64,000 nucleotides of DNA from Arthrobacter sp. FW305-BF8. GTDB lineage: Bacteria > Actinomycetota > Actinomycetes > Actinomycetales > Micrococcaceae. The notes under the pieces were generated by a model. That model had not been told where the DNA came from. It did no database searches and saw only the letters and a list, made by a program, of their open reading frames with translations. Position numbers and translations under genes: made by a program. This document shows positions 60,893 through 64,000 of the stretch, in pieces; within the stretch, counting starts at the first letter, position 1; every line of letters starts with the position of its first letter. Location of the stretch: the NCBI RefSeq assembly GCF_021789315.1, contig NZ_CP084561.1, forward strand, positions 2,666,001 through 2,730,000. Direction: 5' to 3'.

Positions 60893-62845
60893 GTGCCAAT
60901 TTCGGGGATCGCCCTGTCAAACATCGACCACAGCGTGAGGCCACAGGACGACCTCTACCAGCATGTGAACGGTGCCTGGCTGAAGGACACCACCATCCCT
61001 GACGACCGCGCGCTGGAAGGCACATTCACAGCCCTGCGCGACGGCTCCGAGCTGGCAGTCCGGGAAATCATCGAGGAAGCCGCGGCCAAGGGGTCCGGAG
61101 CCAGCGGCATCGAGCAGAAAATCGGCGACCTCTACAGCAGCTTCATGGATGAGGCAGCCGTCGAGGCCAGGGGCCTGGACCCCATCCGCGGACGCCTGGC
61201 CGAGGTCTTCGACACTGCGAGCATTTCCGAGCTGCTGGCACTGGCCGGCCGGCTCTTCCGCGCCGACGTGTCCGGACTCTTCTACATCTACCCGGCACCC
61301 GACGCCGGCAACCCCGACCGCGTTCTGCTCTACACGGGGCAGGGCGGCCTCGGGCTCCCCGACGAGTCCTATTACCGCGAGGAGAAATTCGCCCCCGTGG
61401 TGCAGTCCTACCGGGAGTACGTGGGCACCATGTTCGGCCTCGCCGGCGTCGCCGATCCCGAAGAGGCCGCGGCCCGGGTGGTGACACTGGAGACCGCCCT
61501 CGCCTCGCACCACTGGGACAACGTCACGCTCCGTGACCCGCAGAAGACCTACAACCTAAAGTCTGCCGACGACGCACGCGAGCTGTTCCCCCTGCTGGAC
61601 ACGTGGTTTGAGGCCGCGGACATCGCCCCGGAGAAGCGGCAGGAGATCGTGGTCAGCACCCCTGACTTCTTTGCCGGCGCCGCCGCACTGCTGGCCTCGG
61701 AATCACTGCCGGTGTGGCAGGAATGGCTTGCCCTGCGCGTCATCAATTCGGCGGCCCCCTACCTGTCGTCCGCCTTCGTGGACACGAACTTCGCCTTCTA
61801 CGGCACCACCATCAGCGGCACCCCGCGGAACAAGGACCGCTGGAAACGGGGCGTCGCCGTCGTCGAGGCGGCACTGGGCGAGGCCGTTGGCCAGATCTAT
61901 GTGGCGCGGCACTTTCCGGAGGGCCACAAGGCCCGCATGCAGACACTCGTGGCGAACCTGATCGAGGCCTACCGGCAGAGCATCAGCGGGCTGGAATGGA
62001 TGGGCGAGGACACCAAGGCCGAGGCGCTCCGGAAACTGGGGGCGTTCCGCGCGAAGATCGGCTTCCCCGACGAGTGGATCGACTACACGGCAGTGGTGAT
62101 CGACCCCGCCGACCTGCTGGGGAACGTCGAACGGGCCCACAACGCCGACGTCGACCGCCACCTTGATGAGGTGGGCAAGCCGGTGGACCTCAACAAGTGG
62201 CTCATGACGCCGCAGACCGTCAACGCGTACTACCACCCGATGCTGAATGAGGTCGTCTTCCCGGCGGCCATCCTCCAGCCGCCGTTCTTCACCGCCGACG
62301 CCGACGATGCGGTGAACTACGGCGGCATCGGGGCCGTGATCGGGCACGAGATCGGCCACGGCTTCGATGACCAGGGCTCGCAGTTCGACGGCAAGGGCGA
62401 GCTGCGCAACTGGTGGACCGAGGACGACCGGAAGGCCTTCGAAGCCCTGACCGGCCGCCTCGTGGACCAGTTCGACGCGCTGTCCCCGTACGCCGCGCCC
62501 GGCCACAACGTTAACGGCAAGCTCACGCTCGGGGAAAACATCGGCGACCTGGGCGGGCTCACCATTGCCCACAAGGCCTACCGCCTCAGCCTTGACGGCC
62601 AGGAACCTGAGGTGCTCGACGGGCTGACGGGTGAACAGCGCTTCTTCGCTTCCTGGGCGGCCGGCTGGCGCCAGGTGATCCGCACCGAGGAGGCCGTCCG
62701 GCGGCTGGCCACTGACCCGCACTCCCCCAACGAGTTCCGCACCAACGCCATCGCCAAGAACCTGGACTCCTTCCACACCGCGTTCGGCGTCACGGAGGAG
62801 GACGGGATGTGGATGCCCCCGGCGGAGCGCGTCAGCATCTGGTGA
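60893..62845 (+). CDS. M13-family (neprilysin/PepO-like) zinc metallopeptidase
   Basis: Oligopeptidase of 650 residues, no signal peptide or membrane anchor, so probably cytosolic. Signatures: VNAYYHPMLNEVVFPAAILQ, zinc site HEIGH (485-489), and ENIGDLGG with third ligand Glu548. The C-terminus ends ERVSIW, matching the family's Cxx/W-type end. GTG 60893 has GAAGGAG upstream. It is divergent from leuA, and a strong terminator follows. Confidence 0.93.
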   Translation: MPISGIALSNIDHSVRPQDDLYQHVNGAWLKDTTIPDDRALEGTFTALRDGSELAVREIIEEAAAKGSGASGIEQKIGDLYSSFMDEAAVEARGLDPIRGRLAEVFDTASISELLALAGRLFRADVSGLFYIYPAPDAGNPDRVLLYTGQGGLGLPDESYYREEKFAPVVQSYREYVGTMFGLAGVADPEEAAARVVTLETALASHHWDNVTLRDPQKTYNLKSADDARELFPLLDTWFEAADIAPEKRQEIVVSTPDFFAGAAALLASESLPVWQEWLALRVINSAAPYLSSAFVDTNFAFYGTTISGTPRNKDRWKRGVAVVEAALGEAVGQIYVARHFPEGHKARMQTLVANLIEAYRQSISGLEWMGEDTKAEALRKLGAFRAKIGFPDEWIDYTAVVIDPADLLGNVERAHNADVDRHLDEVGKPVDLNKWLMTPQTVNAYYHPMLNEVVFPAAILQPPFFTADADDAVNYGGIGAVIGHEIGHGFDDQGSQFDGKGELRNWWTEDDRKAFEALTGRLVDQFDALSPYAAPGHNVNGKLTLGENIGDLGGLTIAHKAYRLSLDGQEPEVLDGLTGEQRFFASWAAGWRQVIRTEEAVRRLATDPHSPNEFRTNAIAKNLDSFHTAFGVTEEDGMWMPPAERVSIW

Positions 62846-62851
62846 TTACAG

Positions 62852-62895
62852 AAATGCCGGGCCGCCCCCGTTCGGGGCGGCCCGGCATTTTTTTT
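62852..62895. terminator. Strong intrinsic terminator after the M13 peptidase gene
   Basis: 17-bp stem AAATGCCGGGCCGCCCC (62852-62868) with its complement (62874-62890), followed by eight T (62888-62895). It may also serve the convergent LCP gene. Confidence 0.9.
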
Positions 62896-62944
62896 GGAGC
62901 TAAACCGCAGGCAGCTACGGCACAGTCATCTGGAGCACGATCAG

Positions 62945-64000
62945 CTACTGCACGATCAGGTCGGGGTTTGCCTGCTGGCAGACGGTGTCGCCGGCTGTCT
63001 GGTTGACGATGTCCTTGGGAACAGTGGTCTTGCCGAACTTCGTTCCGGACGGGAAGTCGGAACCGAGGTATAGCTGCACGCCTGCGACGCCGGACGACGG
63101 CGCCACCTGGGCGGCCGGAATACCGAACAGGGCAGCAACATCGGCGGCGACGTCCGCGAACTCGGGTCCGTAGTACACCATGGTCTTTGCCGTGGTGTCG
63201 GCCTCCAGCTGCCCCACCTGGGTGAAGCCGCCAGCCACCACGGCCTCAACGATTTCCTGGGTCCGGGTGGGCGAACCGGTTCCGTTTGCCACGGTGATGG
63301 GCTGCAGCGTCTTGTCATACGGCGCCGCCGTCGCTGTGGGCTTGGGCGTGGCCGACGGCGTGGAGCTCGCCGAAGGCTTGGGCGTGGCCGACGGCGACGG
63401 GGTTTCCTTCCCGTCCGGGTCCGTCAGGTCGACGTCCTTCCGCAGGGCGGCGAACAGCTGCGAGGCGGCCGGCTGCGCAGCCTCGAGCCGGTTGGGATCG
63501 CTGGCCGCAGGGACGGTCGGTGTCGCCACAAAGGCGACCTTGCCGACGTCGATCGTCTTCAGCCGGTTGCCGATGGTAACCATTGCCGGTACCGAGGCGA
63601 GCCCGTCGTCGACGGTGAGGTTCTTGGTGATGACGTCGGCGATATTCAGGAGCTGAGCCGGGTTGGAGAGGGTGCCGTCATCCTTGATCTTGCGGGTCAG
63701 GGAGGACAGGAAGCCCTGCTGGGCCTTGATGCGGCCGAGGTCACCGCCGTCGGCGAACGCGTGGCGGGTGCGGAGGAAGGCGAGGGCCTGTTCGCCCTGC
63801 ACCTGGGAGGTGCCCTTGGGCAGCTTCAGCCGCGAGTCGGGGTCGTAAACGGCGTCGCTGATGCACACCTCGACGCCGCCCACGGCGTTCGACAGTTCCT
63901 TGACGGCGTTGAAGTCAGCCATCATGAAGTGGTCAATCTCCATGCCGGTCAGCTTGTTGACGGTGTCCACGGCGCAGCCGATGCCAGCCTCTTTCATGGC
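62945..64000 (-). CDS. LytR-CpsA-Psr (LCP) family protein, 5' truncated by window
   Basis: LCP enzymes attach glycopolymers such as teichoic acids or arabinogalactan to peptidoglycan. The frame is open to the window edge, so the signal anchor and first part of the LCP domain are missing. Visible LCP motifs: LTGMEIDHFMMADFNAVKEL, VGGVEVCI, GEQALAFLRTRHAFADGGDLGRIKAQQGFL. A Pro/Ser/Thr/Lys-rich linker follows, then a LytR_C domain (ITVANGTGSPTRTQEIVEAV to GVQLYLGSDFPSG). Two Cys residues flank the protein (C-terminal DTVCQQANP). Confidence 0.9.
   Translation of the reverse strand, partial: AMKEAGIGCAVDTVNKLTGMEIDHFMMADFNAVKELSNAVGGVEVCISDAVYDPDSRLKLPKGTSQVQGEQALAFLRTRHAFADGGDLGRIKAQQGFLSSLTRKIKDDGTLSNPAQLLNIADVITKNLTVDDGLASVPAMVTIGNRLKTIDVGKVAFVATPTVPAASDPNRLEAAQPAASQLFAALRKDVDLTDPDGKETPSPSATPKPSASSTPSATPKPTATAAPYDKTLQPITVANGTGSPTRTQEIVEAVVAGGFTQVGQLEADTTAKTMVYYGPEFADVAADVAALFGIPAAQVAPSSGVAGVQLYLGSDFPSGTKFGKTTVPKDIVNQTAGDTVCQQANPDLIVQ
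63340..63397. repeat. 22-bp direct repeat in the LCP linker region
   Basis: Two identical 22-bp copies (63340-63361 and 63376-63397, core GGCTTGGGCGTGGCCGACGG) encode the repeated SATPKPS-type linker. Confidence 0.8.

Overview
The window is a 64 kb chromosomal segment of a high-GC actinobacterium. The best fit is Micrococcaceae of the Arthrobacter/Pseudarthrobacter type. Supporting signs are a Pup-proteasome locus, a naturally fused PafB-PafC regulator, RbpA, an actinobacterial bcc-aa3 respiratory chain, strongly C/G-ending codons, and many start codons 6-8 nt downstream of a TANNNT -10 box with no Shine-Dalgarno site (leaderless mRNAs). There is no rRNA, tRNA, CRISPR array or intact insertion sequence.

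Bases 1-12,840 hold the proteasome region: dop (5' end cut by the window), pup, prcB, prcA and pafA, then two FKBP prolyl isomerases, the fused DNA-damage activator PafBC, a small membrane protein, tatA, tatC and the helicase helY. Bases 12,915-22,000 hold housekeeping genes: an amidohydrolase, polyprenol-phosphate-mannose synthase convergent with rbpA, an SPFH/NfeD membrane pair, an RlmA-type rRNA methyltransferase divergent from an S9 peptidase, and peptide deformylase.

Bases 22,069-33,660 are more accessory. A three-gene operon (type III polyketide synthase, methyltransferase, FAD hydroxylase) lies divergent from an AraC-VOC-UvrA2 cassette. A 15-bp-period direct repeat sits between them. 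Next come a gene-poor stretch with repeated CATTATGT sites, a serine-hydrolase lipoprotein, an alpha/beta hydrolase, an MBL-fold hydrolase and a small protein behind a 19-bp palindrome.

Bases 33,000-39,810 look like a nitrogen-catabolic unit: a PucR regulator overlapping a glutaminase gene, an amino-acid permease and a ThDP enzyme, with a cyclodeaminase-like gene divergent. After LysE, VOC, DUF3054 and a stand-alone Lrp-type sensor domain comes trpD. It is divergent from the respiratory operon ctaE-qcrC-qcrA-qcrB. That operon faces ctaC-ctaD-ctaF across a GntR regulator and a lone HPr. The right end carries erpA, an M20 dipeptidase, DUF3043, pyrD (with a 20-bp tandem repeat upstream), an alpha/beta hydrolase, uppS, recO, leuA, an M13 metallopeptidase and a truncated LytR-CpsA-Psr gene.

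The strongest regulatory finding is a leuA leader: an apparently leaderless 18-codon peptide with four consecutive Leu codons (CTC and three CTT) abutting a long hairpin. The other observations most worth a second look are the polyketide operon/AraC direct repeat, the AraC-VOC-UvrA2 cassette, the PucR-glutaminase-ThDP cluster, and the tandem repeats upstream of pyrD. No system that is wholly novel can be claimed from sequence reading alone.
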